From an uncultured Eubacteriales bacterium (GTDB lineage: Bacteria; Bacillota; Clostridia; Oscillospirales; Oscillospiraceae): 6,867 nt of DNA. The notes beneath the pieces were generated by a model. It was given only the letters and a program-made list of their open reading frames with translations. It did not search any database and was not told the origin of the DNA. The DNA is taken from contig URCB01000083.1 in assembly GCA_900546255.1 (NCBI GenBank), positions 1 to 6,867 of the forward strand, read 5' to 3'. A program made the translations under genes and the position numbers. Every line of letters starts with the position of its first letter. The stretch's first letter is position 1. Positions 1 to 5,278 of this stretch are shown here, one piece after another.

Positions 1-416
1 GGCCCCAGCTTCCGCAAGTCCCACCGGGAGGAAACCCCGCACTTGCGGTAGATGTGGTAGTCCAGATAGATCTGCCGGTAGCTGGGGGCGTCAAACCGGC
101 TGTCCCCGGAGAGGAGCTCGCTGTCCCGGGCCACCACCGCCTCTGGGGCATAGCTGAGCCACAGGCTGTACCCCCGGTGGATGGCCTGGAGCCACCTCTC
201 CTCCGCCTGGACAAAGGAGGGGGGATAGCAGCAGGGCTCTCCGTGGGTGACCTCCTGGGTCTTCGGGTCCGTGTGGATGGGGATGAAACTGCCGTAGGCA
301 TAGGGGATCAGGAGCTTCACCTGGGTCAAAAGAATGGTGGGGAACTCCTCCATGGTCCGGCAGGCGTGGATGCGGTAGACCACCTCGTTGTACAGCAGGA
401 AATCGTTGGTTTGCAA
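1..416 (-). pseudogene. Degenerate GAF/LuxR-type regulator with HTH deleted (3' end just off window)
   Basis: An open frame starts at TTG (414-416), 8 nt after an AAAGGAGG site, and stays open to the window edge. The start aligns with the ATG of the two downstream paralogs (LQTNDFLLY versus MEKNEFLLC). About 138 codons are visible; the paralogs indicate one more Pro codon and a stop a few bases beyond position 1. Residues 1 to about 120 match the paralogs' GAF-like sensor region (VVYRIHACRTMEEF, VKLLIPYAYGSF, ERWLQAIHRGYSLWLS). The frame then jumps from YRQIYLDY directly to IYRKCGVSSRWDLRKLGP, the last 18 residues of the paralogs. About 112 residues are missing relative to the 251-aa neighbour: the rest of the sensor domain and most of the LuxR helix-turn-helix. 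The frame is kept, so a sensor-only protein could still be made, but it should not bind DNA as a normal LuxR protein. I call it a decayed copy; a functional truncated regulator is the alternative. Confidence 0.7.
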
Positions 417-504
417 AGCGGCACCCTCCTTTCTGCCCGGTTTCTTCAGGGCCCCAGCTTCCGCAAGTCCCACCGGGAGGAAACCCCGCACTTGCGGTAG
501 ATGT
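1..504. repeat. 55-bp perfect direct repeat (1-55 and 450-504), diverged third copy at 1235-1289
   Basis: Positions 1-55 and 450-504 are identical base for base and encode the last 18 residues of two regulator paralogs on the minus strand. The matching part of the third paralog (1235-1289) differs at four positions. Identity stops abruptly at 56/505, where the degenerate copy enters its sensor domain. This is either recent gene conversion or deletion by recombination between paralogs, or a product of assembly at the contig end. Confidence 0.85.
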
Positions 505-1201
505 TTTGTAGGTGTTTGAGCAAAGTATAGCGGGAAATGCGCAGTTTTTCCAGGATCTCCTCATTGTTCCAATCCTGAAAAATCAGGCCCAAGACCTCCC
601 CCTCCCGGGGCGTCAGGTGGTAGGTCTGGACCAGTTCCGGCAGGGAGGCCCGCCCCCGGTTCCTCTCCTCCTGCTCCAGGCAGCGGGCGTAGGCCAGGTT
701 GATGTGGTTGGCCAGAACCCGGAGATAGAAGGCCTCCTTCTCCGTGAACAGCCCCTCCCGCCGGGTGCGGTAGCGGGACAGCCGCCCCAGCACTTGCTCA
801 CTGTAGACCAGGTTCATCTGGAGGCAATCGTAAAACCGATAGCCGTTGCGCTCATAAAACCGATAGGTGGGGATGGAGAACCGCTCCTCCTCCCCCAGAA
901 CCTCGCTGTCCCGGAGAAGCACCGGCTCCCGGGCATGGCTGAGCCAGGCGGTGTAGGCCTGGTCGATGCCCTCGATCCAGCGCTGCTCCACCGTTTGGAA
1001 GGCTTCCGGCCAGCAGAAGGGGGTGCCATGGCGGATCTCATGGCTGTCCGGATCCTCCTGAATGGGAATGATGCTGGCGCAAGCGTAGGGGATGATCAGT
1101 TTCAGCTGGGCCAGCAGCACCTTCCGCAGTTCCCCCACCGTCCGGCAGACGTTGATGCGGTAGATGACCTCACTGCACAGCAAGAATTCATTCTTTTCCA
1201 T
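446..1201 (-). CDS. LuxR-family transcriptional regulator with GAF-like sensor domain (paralog 2)
   Basis: A 251-aa cytoplasmic DNA-binding regulator. Residues 1 to about 175 resemble a GAF-like sensor fold, ending in a GRLSRYRTRREGLFTEKEAF segment followed by a helix (LRVLANHINLAYA), as typical GAF domains end. Residues 196-251 form a LuxR/GerE helix-turn-helix: LTPREGEVLGLIF, then NNEEILEKL, ISRYTLLKHLQNIYRK and CGVSSRW. There is no receiver domain with a phospho-acceptor, so any signal is probably a ligand or protein partner; the ligand is unknown. I chose the ATG at 1201 because GAGGAGGGGG lies just upstream and the N-terminus matches the paralogs; the frame extends 25 codons further up without support. 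It lies 29 bp downstream of the next paralog and 29 bp upstream of the degenerate copy, so one transcript probably covers all three. Target genes are not known; the divergent membrane-protein and transporter genes are the natural candidates. Confidence 0.88.
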   Translation of the reverse strand: MEKNEFLLCSEVIYRINVCRTVGELRKVLLAQLKLIIPYACASIIPIQEDPDSHEIRHGTPFCWPEAFQTVEQRWIEGIDQAYTAWLSHAREPVLLRDSEVLGEEERFSIPTYRFYERNGYRFYDCLQMNLVYSEQVLGRLSRYRTRREGLFTEKEAFYLRVLANHINLAYARCLEQEERNRGRASLPELVQTYHLTPREGEVLGLIFQDWNNEEILEKLRISRYTLLKHLQNIYRKCGVSSRWDLRKLGP

Positions 1202-1230
1202 GGGCTCCCCCTCCTCTCCGTGCCGTGTTC

Positions 1231-1980
1231 TCAGGGCCCCAGCTTCCGCAGGTCCCACCGGGAGGAGACGCCGCACTTGCGGTAGAGGTTCTGCAAATGC
1301 TTAAGCAGGGTGTGGCGGGAGATCACCAGCTTGTCCAAAATCTCCTCGTTGCTCCAATCCTGGAACACCAGGCGGAGGATCTCCTCCTCCCGCCGGGTCA
1401 GGTGGCAGGTCTGCACCAGTTCCTCCAAGCTCCGGGCCTGGGCCTTCTCCTGCTGGGGCCGGCGGGACATGGTGTAATAGGCATAGTTCAAATGGTTGGT
1501 GAGGGCGCGGAGGGAAAAGGCCTCCTCCTCGGTAAAGTCCCCTTCCGCCTGGGTGCGGTAGAGGGTGAGCAGGGCCATCACCTGGTGGTCATAGGTGAGG
1601 TTCAGGGTCATGGTGTCGCAGATATCATAGGGGGCGTAGAGGTCCCGGTAGATGGGCGTGTCCTGCCGGTCCGGCGAACTCTCGCTGCCCCGGACCACCA
1701 GGGACTCTGGTGCGTGGCTCACCCACAGGCTCTCGTCCTGGTGGTCCCGCTGGATCCAAAGCTCCTCCAGCTTGCGAAAGGATTCCGGCAGGCAGAGAGG
1801 GTTCCGGTGGAGGATCTCCCGGGTGTTGGGAGCAATCTCCACCTCCATCAAACTGGCATAGGCGCAGGGGATCAGCAGCTTCACCTGGGCCAGGATGGAG
1901 CGCTTCAGGTCGTCCATGTCCTCACAGGTGTGGATGTGGTAGACAATTTCGTTATAGAGCAGAAAAAAATTCTTGTCCAT
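1231..1980 (-). CDS. LuxR-family transcriptional regulator with GAF-like sensor domain (paralog 3, promoter-proximal)
   Basis: A 249-aa paralog of the gene at 446-1201, with the same architecture. The GAF-like N-terminal part starts MDKNFFLLYNEIVYHIHTC and runs through VMALLTLYRTQAEGDFTEEE to a helix at NHLNYAYY. The LuxR/GerE helix-turn-helix is at residues 194-249 (LTRREEEILRLVFQDW, SNEEILDKL, ISRHTLLKHLQNLYRK). The last 17 residues are identical to those of both other copies, while the sensor halves have diverged widely. That is what one expects if the copies bind similar DNA but sense different things (inference). The ATG at 1980 is preceded by AAAGGGGGAGG; a further 12 in-frame codons upstream have no ribosome-binding site. 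It is the first gene of the minus-strand array, with a promoter at 2031-2059, and is divergent from the small membrane-protein genes. Confidence 0.9.
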   Translation of the reverse strand: MDKNFFLLYNEIVYHIHTCEDMDDLKRSILAQVKLLIPCAYASLMEVEIAPNTREILHRNPLCLPESFRKLEELWIQRDHQDESLWVSHAPESLVVRGSESSPDRQDTPIYRDLYAPYDICDTMTLNLTYDHQVMALLTLYRTQAEGDFTEEEAFSLRALTNHLNYAYYTMSRRPQQEKAQARSLEELVQTCHLTRREEEILRLVFQDWSNEEILDKLVISRHTLLKHLQNLYRKCGVSSRWDLRKLGP

Positions 1981-2030
1981 GGGCCTCCCCCTTTCCGGCA
2001 AACCCGCCTGCGGCAACGTACTTGTGTCCC

Positions 2031-2059
2031 ATTTTACTGCCCGCCTCCGGCAAAATCAA
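2031..2059 (-). promoter_or_regulatory. Sigma-A-type promoter of the regulator array
   Basis: On the minus strand, TTGATT (2054-2059) and TAAAAT (2031-2036) are separated by 17 bp. Both hexamers are close to consensus. The expected start is near 2024, giving a leader of about 44 nt before the ATG at 1980. It is predicted by eye, not tested. Confidence 0.6.
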
Positions 2060-2079
2060 GAGCATCCCCTTCCTTTTTT

Positions 2080-2157
2080 CTACCTACAAAAGGGAAGCTT
2101 CCTACTGTATTTCTACCATTGCCTACCCTTTCCTGCTGGATTAGGGAAGGGACTACC
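2080..2157. promoter_or_regulatory. Phased CTAC-motif array in the divergent intergenic region (candidate operator)
   Basis: The intergenic region 1981-2294 holds no gene. Between the two divergent promoters, CTAC occurs on the plus strand at 2080, 2084, 2102, 2113, 2123 and 2153, often as CCTAC or CTACC. Several spacings are near 10-11 bp or multiples of it (11, 10, 30), so those copies face the same side of the helix. A perfect palindrome GGAAGCTTCC sits at 2093-2102. This AT-richer stretch ends about 20 bp upstream of the minus-strand -35 box and about 35 bp upstream of the plus-strand one. It is a plausible binding site for the neighbouring LuxR-type regulators, but that is inference. Confidence 0.35.
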
Positions 2158-2191
2158 GAAGAATCATCCCATTTTTCACCGGGTTTAGCCA

Positions 2192-2220
2192 TTGTTCCCG
2201 GCGGCCTTTCCGGCTATCAT
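2192..2220 (+). promoter_or_regulatory. Promoter of the small membrane-protein genes
   Basis: TTGTTC (2192-2197) and TATCAT (2215-2220) are 17 bp apart. The -10 region and start site (2212-2228) share 15 of 17 bases with the promoter of the MFS gene at 3342-3358. The leader of about 70 nt contains a small CCGGC-CCCC-GCCGG hairpin at 2245-2258 before the AAAGGAGG site of the first gene. Confidence 0.6.
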
Positions 2221-2294
2221 ACAGACAGAACAAAACCAAGGCCGCCGGCCCCCGCCGGAAGCGCCTCACCCTCTCAGAAAGGAGGTCCCCCACC

Positions 2295-2516
2295 ATGAAG
2301 AAACCCCTGCGCCTCTCCCCCCTGGCCATGACCGCCGCCCTGGCTGCTCTGGCCGCTCTGCTCCTCCCCCTGGCAGGGCAGGAGGTGCTCCACACCCTGG
2401 CCCCTCTGGTCCTGGCCCTGCTGCTGGGTCTGGCTGCCGCCCTGGGTTGGGACCGGCCCAACCGGCCCAGCCATCCCCTCCAGCCCGGGGAGGTCCCCCT
2501 TTCCCAGAAGGCATGA
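2295..2516 (+). CDS. Small two-helix membrane protein, unknown function (paralog A)
   Basis: A 73-aa protein that I do not recognise. It starts with Lys-Lys, then has a hydrophobic helix (about residues 9-27, MTAALAALAALLLPLAG), a short loop with one acidic residue (QEVLHTLAP) and a second hydrophobic helix (about 36-51, LVLALLLGLAAALGW). A polar, Pro-rich tail follows (DRPNRPSHPLQPGEVP). The shape is a membrane hairpin with both ends probably in the cytoplasm. AAAGGAGG lies just upstream of the ATG. It lines up along its whole length with the next two small proteins: MKK/MKR start, LLLP at the end of helix 1, Pro before helix 2, and a tail PGE motif shared with paralog B. First gene after the promoter at 2192-2220 and divergent from the regulator array. 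Confidence 0.72.
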   Translation: MKKPLRLSPLAMTAALAALAALLLPLAGQEVLHTLAPLVLALLLGLAAALGWDRPNRPSHPLQPGEVPLSQKA

Positions 2517-2573
2517 GGGCGCCGAGCCTTCCCCATCCCCCAAACATCCCTGCACCATAAGGAGGTTTTTTCC

Positions 2574-2798
2574 ATGAAACGTCTCTCTGTCATTCTGCTG
2601 GCGTTGGCCTGCGCCGCTGCTTCCGCAGCCGCCCTGCTCCTGCCCATCGCGAGCCCCAGCTTGCTGGAGGCCCTGGGCCCCACCGCCCTGTGCCTTCTCA
2701 TCGCCCTGCTGGCTGCCGCTGGCATCGCCCATCTTACCGGGCCAGAAGTCCCTGCCGCCCCCTGCGGCCACCTCTCTCCCCGTCCCGGGGAGACCTGA
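2574..2798 (+). CDS. Small two-helix membrane protein, unknown function (paralog B)
   Basis: A 74-aa relative of the preceding gene; no family recognised. Helix 1 is about residues 4-27 (LSVILLALACAAASAAALLLP), the loop is IASPSLLEALGP and helix 2 is about 39-53 (TALCLLIALLAAAGIA). A polar tail (HLTGPEVPAAPCGHLSPRPGET) follows. The start is clear: AAGGAGG six to ten bases before ATG. It lies 57 bp after paralog A. The end of the gene contains a perfect 8-bp hairpin (2775-2793, loop TCC) without a U-tract. The tail phrase RPGET and the one in paralog A (QPGEV) are encoded by similar DNA, which supports origin by tandem duplication. Confidence 0.72.
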   Translation: MKRLSVILLALACAAASAAALLLPIASPSLLEALGPTALCLLIALLAAAGIAHLTGPEVPAAPCGHLSPRPGET

Positions 2799-2923
2799 GC
2801 TGTCCGGGCAATGACCCGCCAGGCCCTGCTGGCCTTGATCCTCAACAGCACCCCCTACTTTTCTTTTCCCCAGCGTTTGGCTGGCTTCCCGCTCACGTTT
2901 TCACACAATGAAAGGAGTTCCTC

Positions 2924-3154
2924 ATGAAAAAGCTCGCTATCGTTCTACTGGGCATGCTTGCTGCCGTCAGTTCTTTGGCCGTGTTCTATCTTCCCTTGAC
3001 CACCGAGCCCATCGAAAATGCCATTCTGCCCACCATCGCGGCCGCCGCCGTGGGCCTGGCCTCCGGCGCGATCATCGGCCGTCTCAGCGGCCCGGCGTCT
3101 TCGGACCAGCGGGCCCCCGCTGCCACGCCCACCTATCGCCGTCGAAACACCTAA
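2924..3154 (+). CDS. Small two-helix membrane protein, unknown function (paralog C)
   Basis: A 76-aa third member of the family. Helix 1 is about residues 4-24 (LAIVLLGMLAAVSSLAVFYLP), the loop is LTTEPIENAILPT and helix 2 is about 38-52 (IAAAAVGLASGAIIG). A tail rich in Ser, Pro and Arg (RLSGPASSDQ...YRRRNT) follows. The tail start RLSGP matches HLTGP in paralog B. AAAGGAG precedes the ATG. It lies 125 bp after paralog B, a gap in which I see no convincing gene. The loop has two acidic residues, more than in paralog A. No secretion or lipoprotein signal is visible, so it is probably an inner-membrane hairpin protein. Its role is unknown; position suggests a link with the regulators or the MFS transporter. 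Confidence 0.73.
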   Translation: MKKLAIVLLGMLAAVSSLAVFYLPLTTEPIENAILPTIAAAAVGLASGAIIGRLSGPASSDQRAPAATPTYRRRNT

Positions 3155-3182
3155 ACTTTGCTCCCGATTGCTTGCCCATATA

Positions 3183-3223
3183 GAAGGCCTCTCCACCGGA
3201 ACGCACCCGGCGGAGAGGCCTTC
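3183..3223 (+). terminator. Long hairpin after the small membrane-protein genes
   Basis: GAAGGCCTCTCC pairs with GGAGAGGCCTTC, one mismatch follows, then CCGG pairs with CCGG around a 7-nt loop. The stem is very stable, but the following sequence is pyrimidine-rich (CCCTCGTCTTCC) rather than a U run. It is a probable, possibly leaky, terminator 29 bp after the last small gene. The rest of 3155-3477 holds no gene, only the promoter and attenuator-like hairpin listed next. Confidence 0.55.
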
Positions 3224-3321
3224 CCTCGTCTTCCTCCAACACTACTCATTTTTCCGTAGTTTTTCACAAGAAGAAAGCAGAACGGATCAAAAGCAAGCAA
3301 ACTTTTCCTTCCCTTTTGTCA

Positions 3322-3350
3322 TTGTCAACTGCCCTGGTCCAGGCTATGAT
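3322..3350 (+). promoter_or_regulatory. Promoter of the MFS transporter gene
   Basis: TTGTCA (3322-3327) and TATGAT (3345-3350) are 17 bp apart, and both are close to the sigma-A consensus. The sequence GGCTATGATACAGGCAG (3342-3358) nearly repeats the promoter at 2212-2228, which suggests shared control or duplication. The leader is about 120 nt. Confidence 0.65.
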
Positions 3351-3353
3351 ACA

Positions 3354-3392
3354 GGCAGGTTCCCGGGGACGGCCCCGGTACCAGCCTTTTTT
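3354..3392 (+). terminator. Promoter-proximal terminator-like hairpin (candidate attenuator) in the MFS leader
   Basis: CCGGGG (3363-3368) pairs with CCCCGG (3373-3378). The stem is extended by GGT/ACC and GGC/GCC with small internal mismatches, and is followed at once by six T (3387-3392). This has the form of an intrinsic terminator. It starts at about the expected transcription start of the promoter at 3322-3350, so it would either attenuate the MFS transcript or stop read-through from the small genes upstream. Confidence 0.5.
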
Positions 3393-3477
3393 CTCGTCTC
3401 CCTTTCTTCCAACCATGTCCCCTGCCGGGCAGAAACGGCGGGGGGCATCCCCATTTCATCCCAAGGAGGTCTGTCCC

Positions 3478-4676
3478 ATGAAGAACGCCATGCGCTCCGC
3501 CACCCCCCACTACACCTGGATCCAAGGGTGCTATTGGATGGTCTACTGCATCCTGCTCTCCTTCTCCAGCGTCTATCTTCTGGAACAGGGCCTTTCCAAC
3601 ACAGAGATCGGCCTGCTGCTGGGGCTGTCCGGCCTGGCCTCCGCCCTATTGCAGCCGGTGGCAGGGGCCCGGGCCGGGCGGATGCGCCGCCTCTCCCTGG
3701 GCCAGTTGTCCGGCTGCCTGGTGGGCGGGATGGGGCTGTGCGCCCTGGGCCTCCTGCTGCTGTCAGGCAAGTGGGTGCAAGGGGGGCTGTTTATGGTCCT
3801 ACTGGCCTTGCTGCAGATGCTGGCCCCCTTCCTCTACGCCATTGGCATGGGCTGTGCCGCCCAGAACATCCCTTTGAACTTCGGGTTGGCCCGGGGGGGG
3901 GGGCAGGGGCCTATGCCCTGGCCTCCTCCCTGTGCGGCGGGCTCACCGCCTTGTGGGGGGTGGGGTCCATCCCTCTGGTGCTGCTGGCGGCCTCCCTCCT
4001 GCTGCTGGTGGCCACCTTGACCTTCCGCCCGGGAACCGTCCCGGCCCCCAGGCCGGCTGCCCCGGCGCCCACCACTTCGGGGGAGGATCCCGCCTTCCTC
4101 CGGAAGTATCCCCACCTGCTCCCCCTGCTGGTGGGGGCCACCCTCCTGTACACCAGCCACAACGTCATCATGCGCTTCCCCTACCAGATCATCCAGGGGG
4201 TGGGGGGCGGCAGCGTGGAGATGGGCCAGCTGCTCACGGTGCAGGGGCTGATGGACATCCCCGCCATGGTGGTGTTTTCCCTGCTGCTGCGGCGGGCAGG
4301 GTGCCGGACCTGGGTGCGGCTGGCCGGCGTCTCCTTTTTCCTCCACGCGCTGCTGACCTGGGTGGCCCCCTCCCTGCCGGTTCTCTTCGCGGTGCAGGTG
4401 TTTGAGATGACGGGGTACGGCCTGTACGCCGTGGCCTCCGTCTGCTTCGTCCGGGACCTGGTGGCCCCGGAGGACCAGGTCCAGGGCCAAACCTTCTTCA
4501 ACATGACCAACACTCTGGGGGTGGTCATCAGTTGTTTCGCCGGCGGCGTCCTGCTGGACTGGGCCGGCCCCCAGGCCGCCCTGGCCTTCGCCACCCTCAC
4601 CGGCGCCGGGGGCATGGGCCTGGTGTGGGTCCTGCTGGGCCGGAAGGTCCCTGTGGCCGTGGCCCAGCACGGGTGA
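3478..4676 (+). CDS. MFS transporter, split by a frameshift at a G11 tract
   Basis: A major facilitator superfamily transporter of the inner membrane, using the proton or solute gradient. Substrate unknown; the sequence style (WIQGCYWMVYCILLSFSSVYL, GLSNTEIGLLLGLSGL, LQPVAGARAGR, NFGLARG) resembles the MFS_1_like/LacY-like group. The ATG at 3478 follows AAGGAGG. The frame is open to the G run at 3893-3903 (Arg139), then leaves the MFS reading and stops at 4020, giving a 180-aa product. The protein continues in another frame (GAGAYALASSLCGG ... FFNMTNTLGVVIS ... GGVLLDWAGPQAA) to TGA at 4674-4676. One extra G would restore about 399 aa, a normal MFS length, and would put the usual R-G-x-G-S/A-x-x-Y-A spacing back. 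The break is a sequencing error, a recent mutation or a phase-variable switch. It has its own promoter, and is followed by a strong bidirectional terminator. Confidence 0.85.
3893..3903 (+). repeat. Homopolymer G11 tract inside the MFS gene
   Basis: Eleven consecutive G follow CC at codon 139 of the transporter. Twelve (or nine) would keep the two halves in one frame. Tracts of this length slip easily in replication, and also in sequencing. Confidence 0.95.
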
Positions 4677-4702
4677 AGAACTCGCTCCCATTGCCATGAT
4701 AA

Positions 4703-4735
4703 AAAAACGCTCGTGTTCTCCACACGAGCGTTTTT
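4703..4735. terminator. Bidirectional intrinsic terminator between the MFS and GNAT genes
   Basis: A perfect 14-bp stem (4703-4716 with 4722-4735) surrounds a 5-nt loop; the core is ACGCTCGTG/CACGAGCGT. An A run on the left and a T run on the right let it work on both strands. It ends the plus-strand transporter (stop 4676) and the minus-strand acetyltransferase (stop 4759). Confidence 0.92.
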
Positions 4736-4758
4736 CGTTTCCAGAGGGCAGGGCACCG

Positions 4759-5199
4759 TTACAGGTCCTTTTTCATATAGTACCGGTCAAAGCCCTCCTC
4801 CTGGACCCGGTCGTAGATGGTGTACCCCTGGCGGAGGTAGATCTGTTGGGACCGGGTGTACTTCACATGGGTGTACAGCCGGCACTGGTGCTTGCCCTGG
4901 GCCCGGATGTAGTCCTCGCAAAAGGTCAGCAGGGCCCGGCCCACGCCGGTCCCCTTGGGCTCGGCGGCCAGGACGTCCATCCACTGGAAGTCCCCCTCCC
5001 CATCCTTGATGAGGAGATAGCCCAGCACCCGGTCCCCCTCCGCCGCCACGAAGAGGGCATGCTGGTCCAGGGCCTGGCAGTAGTCCTCCTTCATGGGCCC
5101 CGGGGTCTGGCCGATGAGGGGGATGTAATCCTTGAAAGCCGCCACGCAGCAGGCGTACACCCCCGGCATGTCCTGTAAGGTGGCCCGACGAATCTCCAC
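4759..5199 (-). CDS. GNAT family N-acetyltransferase
   Basis: A 146-aa cytoplasmic enzyme expected to move an acetyl group from acetyl-CoA to an amine; the acceptor cannot be told from the sequence. The fold signature is complete. The N-terminus is MEIRRATLQDMPGVYACCVAAF, beta strands follow at HALFVAAEGDRVLGYLLI and FQWMDVLAAEP, and the acetyl-CoA pyrophosphate loop is KGTGVGRAL (residues 82-90). The C-terminal part SQQIYLRQGYTIYDR (117-131) is the usual segment after the cofactor site. Length is typical of a single-domain GNAT. The start is GTG at 5199, supported by AAGGAGGG seven bases upstream. A perfect terminator hairpin ends only 18 nt before the start, so the gene either uses a promoter overlapping that hairpin or depends on read-through from lysA. 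It converges on the MFS gene. Confidence 0.92.
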   Translation of the reverse strand: MEIRRATLQDMPGVYACCVAAFKDYIPLIGQTPGPMKEDYCQALDQHALFVAAEGDRVLGYLLIKDGEGDFQWMDVLAAEPKGTGVGRALLTFCEDYIRAQGKHQCRLYTHVKYTRSQQIYLRQGYTIYDRVQEEGFDRYYMKKDL

Positions 5200-5217
5200 C
5201 GCAATCCCTCCTTATAG

Positions 5218-5256
5218 AAAAAAGATTGGTATGGTGTTAGCATACCAATCTTTTTT
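5218..5256. terminator. Bidirectional intrinsic terminator between lysA and the GNAT gene
   Basis: A perfect 16-bp stem (5218-5233 with 5241-5256) surrounds the 7-nt loop GTGTTAG, with A6 on one side and T6 on the other. On the minus strand it ends the lysA transcript 23 bp after its stop codon and comes directly before the ribosome-binding site of the GNAT gene. Confidence 0.92.
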
Positions 5257-5267
5257 CCCCTGCGCAA
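5239..5267 (-). promoter_or_regulatory. Possible GNAT promoter overlapping the terminator hairpin
   Basis: On the minus strand, TTGCGC (5262-5267) and TATGCT (5239-5244) are 17 bp apart. A transcript starting near 5232 would contain only the second arm of the hairpin and so would escape termination. The -35 match is weak, so this is tentative. Confidence 0.3.
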
Positions 5268-5278
5268 GAGGGGGCAAG

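Noticed and set aside
91..564. Minus-strand open frame suggesting a frameshift in the degenerate regulator
   Set aside because: Careful reading shows that the sensor domain is in one continuous frame from the TTG at 416 to the window edge. The 91-564 frame is an overlapping shadow, so no frameshift is needed.
512..2298. Long plus-strand open frames (512-1285 and 1225-2298) opposite the regulator genes
   Set aside because: They mirror the minus-strand LuxR genes, whose domains are unmistakable. The plus-strand products are low-complexity Gly/Pro/Leu/Val-rich, without known motifs or ribosome-binding sites, as expected for antisense frames in GC-rich DNA.
2811..2927. 38-codon frame between small proteins B and C, its stop overlapping the start of C
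   Set aside because: There is no ribosome-binding site, no similarity to the neighbouring small proteins and no convincing composition. The 4-base overlap with the next ATG is interesting but not enough.
3018..3477. Upstream part of the long plus-strand frame running into the MFS gene
   Set aside because: It passes through paralog C in another frame, a terminator hairpin and the MFS promoter. Only the part after the G tract codes for transporter sequence.
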